DNA of 64,000 bases from the NCBI RefSeq assembly GCF_024139115.2, contig NC_085140.1:460257506-460321505 (forward strand), given 5' to 3'. Within the stretch, counting starts at the first letter, position 1. The number at the start of each line of letters is the position of its first letter. This document shows positions 47,476-59,060 of the stretch, piece by piece. The position numbers and the translations under genes were made by a program. The stretch is from Armigeres subalbatus (Eukaryota; Arthropoda; Insecta; Diptera; Culicidae). The notes under the pieces are model-generated. The model ran no database searches. It had not been told where the DNA came from and worked only from the letters and a program-made list of their open reading frames with translations.

Positions 47476-48074
47476 AATAACAGGACTAGTAGCGATGAAT
47501 GCCGTTCTAAATAATGACTTTAGTTTTAAACCGGGGGTAGAGCTAAAAGTTGCATTACCATTGTTATGATATAATTCATAGATTGCAAACTACTGCTTCA
47601 TTTTTAAAATCCTCATCGAAAATGCTATCAGAAATCAAGAAAAGGCACAAACAAGAAATGCATGAATATTACCGCTACTGGCCACGCCCATCTTTAGGAG
47701 GTAAGGAGTAAGCGGATGGAATCAAGAGGCCAGTGACTGCGACACTCTCATAAGTATCACGGAGTTTGATATTGAGGATGGTATTAGTTGGATCAGCCAG
47801 AAACTAGCAATGTAACCCATGGTATCATATTAAGGCATCATATTAAGTAACACACCACGAGAAGGTATCTACCTGGCGTCACGGGAACGGGTAGTGAATT
47901 ACAAGTTATTACAAAATATTACGTTAATAAAAATATGTTGATGCTTAATATAAGCTTGAAATTTTCTGTATAACACCAACAGAATGATATAACATGATCT
48001 AATTGATTCCTAGACGGTGGACTTAATAAAAGGAAATGAGCAGCAGAGTAAAACACCAACACGTCCGTGTCATA
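47476..48074. other. no recognisable feature
   Basis: No gene or repeat boundary supported. Confidence 0.4.
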
Positions 48075-49733
48075 AAGCGCGTTTATTACTTACTTACTTA
48101 CTTATGGGTCCTGTACACCTCCGGTGGTGCAAAGGGCCGACTTGAAAGATCTCCATCCTGAGCGTTGCCCGGCTATCGCTTTAACCTGTTGCCAGGTTAG
48201 ATTTCGGTCGACTTCTTTTATTTCTTTATTGAGGCTTCGCCGCCATGAGCCTCTGGGTCTGCCTCTGCTGCGATGTCCCGCTGGGTTCCAGTCTAATGCT
48301 TGTTTACAGATTTCGTTTCCACCCCTACGTAGAGTGTGGCCGACCCAGCCCCACTTTCGATCCCGAATGTCTGTTGCTATCGGCCTCTGGTGACAACGAT
48401 GGAGCTCGTTGTTTGAGATCCAGTTGTGAGGCCACCAGGCCCGAATTATATACCGCAGGCATCTGTTAATGAACACCTGCAGCCGTTGAGTGTTCTCCAC
48501 TGATACACACCATGTTTCGCTAGCGTATAACAGCACAGATTTCACGTTAGAGTTGAAAATTCGTATTTTGGTGCGTTCACTTATCTGCCTGTTTTTCAGA
48601 TATTTCTTAAACTCGCAAAGGCAGCCCTTGCTCTCTTGATCCGTGCGCCTATGTCGATCTTGGTACCGCCGTCTGACGCAATTTGGCTACCAAGATATTG
48701 GAAGCTTTCAACATTCTCCACTGGTTGCCCGGCTACTGTGAAACTGGAAGGAGTCACCGTGTTTACATCCAACGATTTGGTTTTGTTGACGTTGATGACT
48801 AAACCTGCCGAAGAGGAGCGCTCGGCAAGGTCGTTGAGCTTACTCTGCATATCAGAGCGCCGTTGCGCGAGGAGTGCAACATCATCCGCCAATTCGAAGT
48901 CACCTAAATGATTATGATTATGACCATATCACCTCCATGGTTATAGGCTGCCATAACAGCCCGCGGTTTGGTTCACGGTCAATCGCATCTACCAGAATCT
49001 CGTCGATTACGATGAGGAACAGTAACGGTGATAGTATACATCCTTGCCTTACACCAGCTACGACCCGGATAGGGTCGGACAAGACCCCATTGTGCAGCAC
49101 TCTACACGAGAAGGCCTCGTACTGTGCCTCGATGAGGCCGATGATTTTCTCAAGAACCCCCTTGCGTCTCAGGGCGCCCCACATATTCTCGTGATTGAGA
49201 CGGTCGAAAGCTTTTTCGTAGTCAATGAATACCAAGTAAAGGGACTCTTGGAATTCGTTGACCTGCTCCAGAATGATGCGGAGCGTGACAATATGGTCCA
49301 CACAGGATCTTCCGGCACGGATTCCGGCTTGCTGGCGCCGGAGAGTCGCATCGATCTTCTCCTGAATCCGGACTAGGATAATTTTGCACAGAACTTTGAG
49401 AACGGTACACAGCAACATAATGCCTCGCCAGTTATCGCATACAGTCAGGTCACCCTTTTTGGGCACCTTCACTAAGATACCTTGCATCCAGTCGACCGGG
49501 AAAGTTGCGGTGTCCCAGATATTACGAAATAAACGATGCAGTAGTTGAGCGGATGTCATGGGGTCAGCTTTGAGCATCTCGACTGATATGCGGTCGACCC
49601 CTGGGGCTTTATTCGATTTCATGCTTTGAATGGCTGTTTGAATCTCTAGCAGTGATGGAGTTTCGGTATTGACGCGTGTTACACGTCGGATCCTAGGCAG
49701 ATCATGCCGAGGTGGTGATGGCCTGGCTGGCAC

Positions 49734-50266
49734 CGTCAACTGGGGGGAAGATGATCATTGAGGTGAAGATGATCATTTGATGTGTCAGTCAAAAGTGCCA
49801 AATTTTTTTATGAAACGGTAGTCAACAATATTCTCCGTTCAAGTAATGTTACCGCTAGGTAGAAATCCGAGTTTTTCGATTATAATCATGAAAATGTATT
49901 TTGTGGAAGAAAGAGAGAGATAGTCATAAATGACGCTATTTTCGTTTCAAATATTGACTTCGTAGACTTCTTTACGTAGTAAATTCAACATTCATACAAA
50001 TAACCTAGTGTATTTTGACTACTAGGTCATAATGATTTTAGTAGAGCTGTCTTGATCAACTTCACCCCAAACCAGATTACTCAAAAAATGTGTGATAATT
50101 TAATTTATTTTAATAAATGCGAACACATTTCAGAAAACTGAAGTTGTTGATTATTGCAATGTATAGCAGTACATGTTTTGAAAATATTTGTTTCGATTTA
50201 AAATGTAAACAAACATTGTTATTGCATGTTTTGTCTTAAAAATGATCATCTTCCCCCCAGTTGACG
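49734..50266. mobile_element. MITE with 4 bp target inside the RTE LINE
   Basis: The 26 bp termini (cgtcaactggggggaagatg at the left, its exact inverse at the right) are flanked by gcac at 49730-49733 and 50267-50270. Removing it rejoins EHFEQLFQV to P-A-R-P-S in frame in the LINE, which confirms the edges. The interior is AT-rich without coding sequence. Confidence 0.9.
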
Positions 50267-50634
50267 GCACTTGAAAAAGTTGTTCGAAGTGCTCGAACCA
50301 ACGTTTCAGCTGGTCAGTTGGGTCGGTCAATAACTGATCATTCGCGTCTTTCACAGGCATCGTTGCATTCATCTTCGCCCCGCTTAAGCGTCGTGAGATA
50401 TCGTAGAGGAGGCGAATGTTCCCAGTTGCGGCGGCTCTCTCTCCTTCGTCGGCCAGAGAGTCTGCCCACGCTCGCTTGTCCCGTCGACATGAGCGTTTTA
50501 TTTCCTTCTCAAGAGCCGAGCATCGTTGACGGGCTAAGACTTTGGCTCCTCTGGTTTTCGATCGCTCTATCGCGGCTTTGGCTTCTCTTCGCTCCTCTAT
50601 CTTTCTCCAGGTCTCATCGGTGATCCATTGTTTT

Positions 50635-50843
50635 TAGAAATACTAGAATAAGAGATCGGCGAAGACGCCATCTTGTTTCCATTCGAACCGTCAAAAGCGG
50701 TTCCAATTCGACTTGTTTACTTTTTGCATCCATAAGAAGCAAGCAATATTGCTGCCAGCATTATTTTCGCGATTTCATGCATTTTCATACGTTGCCAATT
50801 CGACAGTTTTTCACTCCGCCGGTCTCTGGTTATAGGGTTGCTA
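50635..50843. mobile_element. MITE with 8 bp target inside the RTE LINE
   Basis: The duplication attgtttt lies at 50627-50634 and 50844-50851. Termini tagaaatactagaataag and, inverted, tagcaaccctataaccag are related, with a shared cggcg block about 25 bp inside. Removing it restores the LINE linker. An 8 bp target suggests a hAT-type or similar origin. Confidence 0.8.
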
Positions 50844-51745
50844 ATTGTTTTCTCTGGGTGCGTAGTTCGCCCAGATTATTCTCGCTGGTGGTGATGAAGG
50901 CATTCTTGATGGTGGTCCATTGGTCTTCCACGCTGCCACCTTCCGGAATATCTGCAGCACGCGTCTCCAGTTCTTCAACGAAGGACCGTTTCACCGTGGC
51001 ATCTTCCACTCGGCGTGTGTTGAATCGTCGTCCAACTCTTTCCTCCTGCCGATGAATCCGCGCAATGCGCAGGCGTATTTCGCCGATGAGGAGGTGATGA
51101 TCAGACGCGATATCGGCACTACGTTTATTCCGTACATCAAGAAGGCTCCGTTTCCATTTTCGGCTGATGCAGATGTGGTCGATTTGATTTTCTGTAAAGC
51201 CGTCACCCACGTAACCTTGTGAACTGGTCGATGAGGGAAGAGCGATCCCCCGATCACCATGTCGTTATTACCACAAAATTCTGCGAACAGCTCTCCGTTT
51301 TCGCTCATTTCTCCGAGACCATGGCGTCCCATAATGCGCCCATGGTTCGAGTTGTCGGATCCGATCTTCGCATTGAAGTCGCCCAAACCGATCTTGATAT
51401 CATCCTTCGGAATTCTATCTACGACGGCATTGAGTTGACTGTAGAAGTTCTCTTTGTCTTGCAGATCGGCAGCATCGGTTGGCGCATAACATTGGATTAT
51501 AGTAAGGTTTCGGACCCGTGTTCTAAATCTGGCAACGATTATCCTTTCACTTATAGGTTCCCACTTCAAAAGCGCAGGGTGTGACTGAGCGCTTAGTAGG
51601 AAGCCAACTCCGCGATGCCGTGGAGCGTGTTCACCTCGTAAACCAGAGTATAGCAGAACTTGTCCCGACGGCGTTCTGTGTTCTCCAAAGTTTGGCCAAC
51701 GGACTTCACTCAGTCCCAGGATCTCAAGCGCGTTTATTATAATAC

Positions 51746-51867
51746 AAGTCGAGTCAAGTACGAGACACTGAAGACGGCCTTACTGTTGAGGTCGAAATAC
51801 GTATCTGTCAAGATACAATTAAGTGGTGGAATTCAATGGGATTGTACAAACTCGTCTTATGACAAGG
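51746..51867. repeat. single arm of a hairpin element
   Basis: It is close to the second arm of the copy at 2727-3005 (caagatacaattaagtggtg, actcgtcttatgacaag). The leader and first arm are absent. It starts just beyond the LINE target duplication. Confidence 0.75.
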
Positions 51868-51961
51868 GAAAAAAAATATTTATTCTTGTCTTCGTCTCGA
51901 ATTTATAAATTCCACAGACTGATTGTATTATACTAACACCTCACCGAGGTTGCTCAGCCCA

Positions 51962-52126
51962 ATAACCCAAATTTGAGTAACTTCAATATTCTCTATTTTG
52001 GGTTGATTGAGGTCCGCTTTGGATAAAAATAAACTCAGCTTTGGGTAAATTGTTTACATGGGATTAAAGGCAAACTACCTAGTGTCAGAAAAGCCATTTT
52101 ACTCAAATTTGGGTTATTGGCCCAAA
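51962..52126. repeat. inverted repeat with TTTGGGT motifs
   Basis: taacccaaatttgagtaa at the left and its exact inverse at 52109-52126 enclose several tttggg motifs. It may be a small MITE extending to about 52185 (cagtgta). Confidence 0.45.
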
Positions 52127-52261
52127 CCACGGTTTTGAGTGCAAACAACCCACTTTTGGGTAGTTTTGTTTTTCAGTGTAATTCTACTTTTAAACACGGA
52201 CTTTGACACACTAAAATCAAAAATATGACGTCCCTAACCCCGAATCCCAAGGTGTCAGTCG

Positions 52262-52313
52262 ACCCGTGCCGAGGGGCTGAATGGCCTGGGGGGTGAAACA
52301 ATTAGCCAGACAG
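52262..52313 (+). repeat. 5' fragment of an R1-clade LINE
   Basis: gacccgtgccgaggggctga and the following ggggtgaaacaatta match the first 45 bases of the R1-clade element at 56020. It abuts the TTAA of the large foldback element. Confidence 0.55.
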
Positions 52314-52562
52314 TTAACCCTTAAAAAGCCGGGACAACAGTCACCTCCTTCAAAGCGCTCGTTCTTAGTAAAACCGTTTACCAAATTTCATAACCATGGA
52401 CTTTTCCCAACGGGGATTAGTAGAGCTTTCTTTTGACATAGGTGCCGCCTCGCTAGACCCCTCCCCACGTTCATGAATTTCGAAAATGTCTGTGTTTTTT
52501 CCTTATTTTTTTCAAGTGCAATAAAGTCCTGGCGTTATAAAATAAAGTAGATACATGAAATC

Positions 52563-52793
52563 AATACCAAATTTTCAAAACGACTTATCTGCTTTTGTAA
52601 ACAAAGATTCAAACGTCGATTTGTCGAATCTGAGAGCACTCTCACGCAAACCAACACCCTCAACACGTATAGGTGAAGACTTCGGCTACCTGTTGATGGT
52701 GTTAGTTTGCGTTAGAGTGCTCTCAGATTCGACAAATCGACGTTTGAATCTTTGTTTACAAAAGCAGATAAGTCGTTTTGAAAATTTGGTATT
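52563..52793. mobile_element. palindromic MITE in the left arm
   Basis: Arms 52563-52668 and 52690-52793 are nearly perfect inverses (aataccaaattttcaaaacg; ctgagagcactctcacgc). The opposite arm of the foldback (about 59780-59800) lacks it and shows the empty site, so it arrived after the arms formed. The target duplication is unclear. Confidence 0.8.
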
Positions 52794-53639
52794 GTAATTA
52801 ATATACCAAGTAGAAATAATTTCGAACGTTTACAAGTTATCTGATTACTGAATTACCGATATTGAAAGCCATACTTCTGATCTAAGAGTTATGATCATAT
52901 TTCTTAAAATCTGATCACGAAATAAACCCAACTGTGCCAGGAGAGAAAAATATCACAATAAACTGTAGACATATATATAATCAATTTTATGTGTTGAAGA
53001 TACTGTTTTGCAACATTCCAGCTCTTCCTTAATATCTGTGAACTTAGGTCTTGAATTCTTCCATAGAAGCGAAAGATAAAGTGCACATAAAAATACTCAG
53101 AGTACATCCTACTCAGTTCAAAGATATCAAATGACATATTGAACATTTTTCTGCGTGCCCCATAATGACATGTTAGAATGCGCGAAATGTTCTGAAATTC
53201 AGTTCGTAAGACCTACGCAACAACGACATCGAAAATGTTGTCGGCAGCTATCAAAATTCTTCCCAACATATCCTTGGATGCCAGCCAAGAAATGTTATAC
53301 CTATCTCTCTGCATTTCAACACACTGCAGACCATCCAAAACGTTATTGAGTTCAGGTCGTCAGTTCTACAATCAAGTAGAAGAGCAATGCTTGTTTCAAA
53401 TCAAGCTCATGTCATCCTGCTCAGTTAAAAAAAAATGACTTGTTTGAAATTATTCTGCGTGCCCCATAATGACGTTCTAGAATGCGCGAAATGTTCTGAA
53501 GTTCGGCTCGTAAGACCTATGCAACAACGGCCTCCAAAATGTTTTCGGCAGCAACCTTCAAACCCCTTCCCAACAGATCCTTGGATACCTGCCAAGAAAT
53601 GTTATACACGCAGAAAAAAACTCTTGTAAATACAATGGT

Positions 53640-54660
53640 ATTTGATATAAATTCAATAAGAATTTCACATTGTTTTGGCGATAATAAGAAATATTATTGT
53701 TTCAATAATACATTATTGTTGTTTTTACAATAGCTTTGAAAGCTTCGAAATTTTCAAAAGCTTCTGCACAGCCTTAAAAACAATAATAATATTGTTGTTT
53801 TAAAAAGAGTTTTCTTGTTGAACTTATAGATTTTATTATTGAAATAACAAAATCCGTAACCCTAATTTTAATCATAATTTTTATTAAATTTTTATGACGC
53901 CTCAATGAAATTTAATTTGCACAATAATCATAATTTTAATTTACACTAGCAATTCGACTAACTAAAAAGACAACACCTTATTTCTATGCTCTCCTTTAAT
54001 AAGGGCACAAGTATCACCTACGATGCCGAACGTTGAATGAGAATTTTCTGCTGGAATCTGGAACAAAATTTCATATTAGTAAATTTATTTTATGAGAATG
54101 CACATACCTACCTACGTAATTGAAACAGATTATGCCAACGGCGAACGGAACACACACTGTTACGGGAAATCGTATTCACTTTTTTCTCGGATGTTAAGTT
54201 TGGTATCTAAGAAAATAAAAAGGATTAATGATTTGGTAGAGACCACCACGGTTAAGTTAACATCGGGAACATCGGGGCTCTACTCTTTGTTCTGCCTAGA
54301 ATATTCAATCCACATCATATATAATTTAGTTCGGGTGATTTCACTTTTACCCTTTACGTACATGACTTTATTTACAAAGTTCAACTGTAATGTTCGAATG
54401 TGTCCAACTGATATTTGTTAACTATAGCTTATATTTGTCATTGATAAAAACGATTTGAACCCATTCATACATCATAATTACAAATTGAAGACAATCTTAT
54501 TTTTTTCTGTCTATGTTAAGATGTTGATCCATTGATAAATTATAATTAAACTTGTATTCGCGTGTGACATGTTTGTTTATAAACATAAATAGGTTATTTT
54601 CAAGTGTTTGCTCTGAAGCCATGTTCAAAGCTTTTTACGAAAGCTCAACCTCACGGGTAT
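53640..54660. other. AT-rich interior, no gene
   Basis: Contains AT-rich inverted strings (aataatattgttgttttaaa near 53790). The open frame at 54092-54421 has no recognisable motif. Confidence 0.45.
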
Positions 54661-54664
54661 TTAA

Positions 54665-54962
54665 ATATCTTGGCTGTGCATATGCACAGCACATGTTTCG
54701 AAATGGACAAATTGATATGAAATTTGCGAAAAAGAATCCACGTGTCTTGGAGGGACTCGAACCCTCAACCTCCTACTCTCTAGATAGGCCCTACACAACA
54801 AGACCACTTGAAGGTCACGTTTGCGGAAAAGCCATCAGAATCCTAGTACCAACCTCCACCCTCACTCCAAGTCCCTCCAAGACGCGAGGATTCTTTTTCG
54901 CAAATTTCATATCAATTTGTTCATTTCTAAACATGTGCTGTGCATATGCACAACCAAGATAT
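54665..54962. mobile_element. TTAA palindromic MITE with tRNA-like core
   Basis: Ends atatcttgg and ccaagatat are inverted and flanked by TTAA at 54661-54664 and 54963-54966. The arms of about 90 bp share tgtgcatatgcacagcacat and gatatgaaatttgcg. On the minus strand at about 54750-54815 the core reads like a tRNA: gtagggcctatctagagagt, then ggttgagggttcgagtccc with a good B box. It is non-autonomous. Confidence 0.75.
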
Positions 54963-55559
54963 TTAACAAAAAAATGATTTTCGTACGGCCGAGTTGCCGA
55001 ATAATATGCAATTAATTGTAATCAAGTGTCGGTCTTTCACCGTCATTAGTCGTCTGAGTACACGCGACCGTTTACGTAAGGCAATCAAACTTATCAAATG
55101 CTTTAGCCAAGCCAGCCTTTGGCACAGCAGAGTGCGATTGATGGCTCACGGGATTGTTGAAACAATAATATTCTATTATTGAAAACAACCTGTAAAATCT
55201 TATGGATATAATAATATTTTAAGTAAATTCAAAAATAAATCATCATGTAAATATAACAAGCGATATTTTTTATTCAATACCATCAGTTTTCTGTCCGTGT
55301 ACCGATCTTTATGTATTTCAATACACCGACGGCCATCCAAAACGTTCATGATTTTTTTTTTACCCAGCACACGCTTAGTAGTTGCCATGCTACCACATGG
55401 AGTGTGGGACTCTCACTCACAAACCCTCCTTCGGCTCCAACCCTAATTTCTCCCCGGGACAGCTTTCCTGCATTACTTCTGTACTTAATGTACACATTCA
55501 CACAGGCACTCACATCATTTTTGAGAATTACTTTGATGCTCATTCTAACACTCCACTAC

Positions 55560-56006
55560 CATGCCTCTAAGAGCCAATAGCGGTAAGTGACTTACGGGCC
55601 AACAGATACTACGCTATAACACTCCTACCTCAGCATGTGTAGTATATGCACGAGCCTCAGCCATGCCGCGGGGTGACCATAGCGGTTATCCGCTACGACA
55701 CTTCTTCCTCAGCACAGGCCGATCACTCACTCTTCTGCCGAAGCAGACCACGCGCTAACCTACCGAAGTAGCGGCACTCCCCGTGCATCACTTATGCCTC
55801 ACTGTGGGTGTGTGGATTCCACCCACTACCACCCTGCCGCCGAAGCAGCATCTCCACTGGCATGCCTGTCAATAGCAGTATGTAGGGACCAATCAATGAT
55901 ACTACACTATGACACTCCTGCCTCAGCATGCACAGTCCACACTAAAACTTCTGCCGTGCTTCAAGGTGACAATAGTGGTGACGCACTATGACACTCCTGC
56001 CTCAAC
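55560..56006. repeat. tandem repeats of about 110-200 bp
   Basis: The blocks ctatgacactcctgcctcag and ctgccgaagcag with ctaccgaagtag recur at least four times. They continue at 58190-58310 beyond the inserted LINE, so the array was split by it. Confidence 0.65.
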
Positions 56007-56130
56007 ACAAGCAGATCACGACCCGTGCCGAGGGGATGCATGGCCAGGGGGGTGAAATAATAAGCTAGGCCTTTAACGGAGCCTGTGGGGTACCTGGGCA
56101 CCCTCCACAGTAATTGTCCCTTACCGCGTC

Positions 56131-57258
56131 ATGCTGGGCCCTGGCGTGGTGGACCTCTTTTCCCGAGCAACTCGTGGGACCAAAATGGAAAACCAAGTCA
56201 ATTATTCAATTAGTGGTAGTAGTGTAGGCGACAACCCCTTCGCAAGAGGTGGATTGTTCAGGTCTTCGCATAGGAGGCCAGAGGCAATAGTCGGCAGCTC
56301 AGTGCGCAGCGCCAGCGTGGGTCACTCAACCTTCCTCTCGGCTAAAAAAACGGCGGTAAGGGTTATTGACGGCCCATGGCTTGTGGAGGCGATGAACCGC
56401 AAACGCGATGGGCTTTCGGCCTTCGAGGTGGCGACGGAACAGCTGGACGCCATCATCGACTTTGCGTCATCGAAGCATAATATCAGCAAGGACCTTAAGA
56501 GGAGCTTGCAGAAACTTCGAAAGTCGATGCTGGACGCCAAGCTGGAGAGGGCGGTCGGGACGGCCAAGTGTAAACCCGTGAAATCGGTGGAGTCGAGGGC
56601 TACCCAGACTGAGGCCCAAGGATTCGCGGACTCGGGCAAGGTCGAATCGACCTGGAAAGGTCCGTCCACTCAGGAAAGACGGTGGTAAGGGGTTACGGCA
56701 GGCTGAAAGTTCTCAGCCGCACCAGACCAGGGAAATAGAGGGGGATGACGCCTCCTGGACCCTGGTCAAGAACAAAAGGAAACCGAAGACGTCAAGGGGT
56801 TAAAAGAAGGCCTGGCGAGAGGGTAGCAAGAAGTCGAAGAGCTCGTCACGGCACTGCGGCGACAGTGTGAAGTGGAGACGCACACCGCAGCCGTTCGGCT
56901 ACGGAAAGGTCCGGCAGGGACGCAGGTAGCATTGGTTCGGCTATCTGCAGCGGACGCCTCCAAGGTAGTCAAGTTAGGGAGCGTCAAGGTGGGATGGTCG
57001 GTATGCCCTGTGGGCATATACGAGCAACCCGAAGTTTGCGTCAAGTGCCTGGAACCGGGGCACAATCAATGGGACTGCAAAGGCCCTGACAGAAGCAATC
57101 TCTGCCGACGCTGTGGATTGGAGGGATATAAGGCACAATGCTGCACGAACCCTCCCAATTGTTTGATTTGTTCCAGCAAAGCTGTGAACAGCAAGCACCC
57201 CATGAGGGGTTCGATGTGCCCGGCGTTTAAGCGTGCTGCAAAATCACAGTGCAGGTAA
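56131..57258 (+). pseudogene. R1-clade LINE ORF1 (gag-like)
   Basis: The N-terminal region (56131-56688) includes a helical segment (LDAIIDFASSKHNISKDLKR). A frameshift leads to SWTLVKNKRK near 56755 and another restores the first frame by 56872. The C-terminal part carries three cysteine knuckles: CVKCLEPGHNQWDC, CRRCGLEGYKAQCC (Y where H is expected) and CLICSSKAVNSKH with a following C. This is the usual three-knuckle ORF1 of R1/jockey-type LINEs. It is broken and ends in a fused ORF2 remnant. Confidence 0.8.
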
Positions 57259-57520
57259 CGCAGCTGGCTTGCTCGGCCTCGCCCGAGTGTTTGATGTGCG
57301 CAGGTTTAGAGGAAACGGCGGAACACGTGTTGTTCGTGTGCTCACGTTTTCGCGCAATGCGTGACCACATGCTTGCCACTACCCCGGACAACCTAGTTCG
57401 GAGGATGTGTAAAGATGAAGTTGGCAGGAACGCCGTTTTATCGGCTATCGCCCAAATCGTCTCGGAGCTACACAGAAGATGGCGCGTGGACTCAAGGATG
57501 GCTAGTTCAGGCGCAAATAA
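57249..57520 (+). pseudogene. R1-clade LINE ORF2, C-terminal remnant
   Basis: Reads CLMCAGLEETAEHVLFVCSR and FRAMRDHMLA, the C-x2-C-x-H-x-C finger that closes ORF2 in the R1 clade. It follows the ORF1 knuckles almost directly, so about 3 kb of ORF2 (endonuclease and RT) has been lost. The open frame continues to 57869, probably as untranslated sequence. Confidence 0.75.
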
Positions 57521-58805
57521 GAGGTGGTCCAAGGGATCGGAGTCGGCTTCATGGGTCATACCGGTGGTCATGCTCTGTGGTCGAACTCGATCCTTTGATC
57601 GAACAAGTGGCCGCGCGAAGAACAACGTGGTATCGTTGCTTTCGCGGCGTCGGTCAACCGGGTGGGTTCCGAGCCCGAGGACGGAAAGGGGTCCTCGTGA
57701 AGGCTGGGCAGGCGTAGGCACCGCGTCGGCAAGTCCCTCTGTGTGCTGGCGAATAGGCCCTATCGCAGAAAGGTCAATTTGGGGTGCACGCGGCATCATC
57801 ATTCTTGATACCAGTCGTGCAGAGGGAAGCAGGCGCGAAGTCGACCCTTCCCACCTTCCGAGGACATAGGGCGTGGTAAGGCCACCTGGAAAGCCGGCAA
57901 CGCGCTGGCACGACACCATGGTGTTCTTCTAAAAAAGCGAGTTACGATGTTCGGTGCTGCAAGGACACGCAGCTAACCTTGAGGGTGCGTTGTGCACTGG
58001 CCCCCCTTTGAAGCATTACTTTCTGGTTGTACCGAAGGGACTATGGGCTTGGCGGCAATGGAAACGGTTTAGCGGGTCGGGGATGTAGTCCTGCCTCCCT
58101 CGGTGATCCCTAACCCCGCACTACCTGGTCAACCCAGGATGTCTGTTGAGCAGATTCCCCCTCCATTGCTTAGGAAGAAAAAAAAAACAAGCAGATCACT
58201 CCCTCTCTGCTGAAGCAGCACACGCACTACCCTACCGAAGTAGGGACACTCCCCATGCCAATTGGCACTCACTGGGCTCATGTGTGCTTTAAGCGGCCCA
58301 CGGTCGCTTTGATAGGGCCTGCTTGCGGACACATGTAGCTTTTTTTTAGCTTTTTGCCCCGAGGTCTTCAGATCTACAATCAAGTAGAAGCGCAATGCTT
58401 GTTTCAAATCAAGCTCAGGTCATCCTGTCCAGTTCAAAGAAATCAAATGACTTATAAGTAATTTTTCTGCATGCCCCATTATGCCATTCTAGAATGCGCG
58501 AAATATTGTTATAGATCTTACGGCCTGAACACAAGAACGTTGTGGATGGCCTTCAGTGTATTGAAATGCAGAAAGATCGGTATAACGTTTCTTGGCAGGT
58601 AACCAAGGATATGTTGGGGAGGGTTTTGATAGCTGCCAAAATCTTTTCGGAGGCGTAGGTCTAACGAGCCGAATTTCAGAACATTCCACGCATTCTAGAA
58701 TATCATTATTGGGCACTACGCTTCTACTTGATTGTAGATCCGACGACCTGAACTCAAGAACGTTTTGGATGTCCTTCAGTGTATCGAAATGCAGAAAGAT
58801 CGGTA

Positions 58806-59060
58806 CAGCAGCCGATCGATAACTGCAAAATGTTTACTTTTCTGTCAACGAATGCCGTTCGATAACTGCAACGCATTCGGTTGTCAATCGACGTCAGATG
58901 CAATAAAAGTGCATCTAAATGTGCAGCGCAATGCAGCTATCATTGAGTTTGACATCAGTTTGAAGTTTAGCGGTCCGATAACTGGAAAATTGTTGCAATT
59001 ATCGAATTGCAGTTAAAAAGCATTGCAGTTAAATGACTTGCAGTTATCGAACGTCTACTG
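58806..59060. mobile_element. pogo-like MITE with TA target
   Basis: The termini cagcagccgatcgataactg and, inverted, cagtagacgttcgataactg are flanked by TA at both ends. Paralogous repeats at about 58568 and 59284 show the uninterrupted site gatcggtataacg. The CAGTAGA-type ends and TA target fit pogo/Tc1 MITEs. Confidence 0.8.

Larger units (their letters stand above)
48089..51725 (-). pseudogene. RTE-clade LINE, 5'-truncated and frameshifted
   Basis: On the minus strand the order is an AP-like endonuclease (EILGLSEVRWPN near 51710, YAPTD, GDFNAKIGSDN, MGRHGLGEM, TENQIDHICISRKW and SDHHLL), a linker (KAAIERSKTRGAKVL), RT (NKAPGVDRISVEML, QQAGIRAGRSCVDH, FIDYEKAFDRLNHE, GVRQGCILSPLLF, ADDVALLAQ) and a C-terminal region (VESFQYLGSQI, WGWVGHTLRRGG). 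This is the single-ORF RTE layout, as in mosquito JAM1-type elements. The first few dozen residues are missing. A tail of four taag-type units ends it. A 14 bp duplication, aagcgcgtttatta, lies at 48075-48088 and 51726-51739. Frameshifts near 48590 and 48900 and two MITEs make it inactive. Confidence 0.88.
56020..58187 (+). mobile_element. R1-clade LINE with internal deletion
   Basis: The element keeps its 5' untranslated region, most of ORF1, the extreme C-terminus of ORF2, a 3' region and an A-tail (58178-58188), but lacks endonuclease and reverse transcriptase. The 13 bp duplication acaagcagatcac at 56007-56019 and 58188-58200 shows that it inserted as this short form or was deleted afterwards. 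R1-type elements in mosquitoes are often site-specific for rDNA, but this one sits in a tandem repeat. Confidence 0.8.

Noticed and set aside
54092..54421. 109-codon open frame as a gene
   Set aside because: Lies within the interior of a foldback element, has no motif and AT-driven composition.
54750..54815. A functional tRNA gene
   Set aside because: Only parts of the cloverleaf are convincing and the sequence is embedded in a palindromic TTAA element, so I call it tRNA-like.
57249..57869. 206-codon open frame as a host gene
   Set aside because: Its start is the C-terminal finger of an R1-clade ORF2 and the rest has no protein character, so it is a LINE remnant with readthrough.
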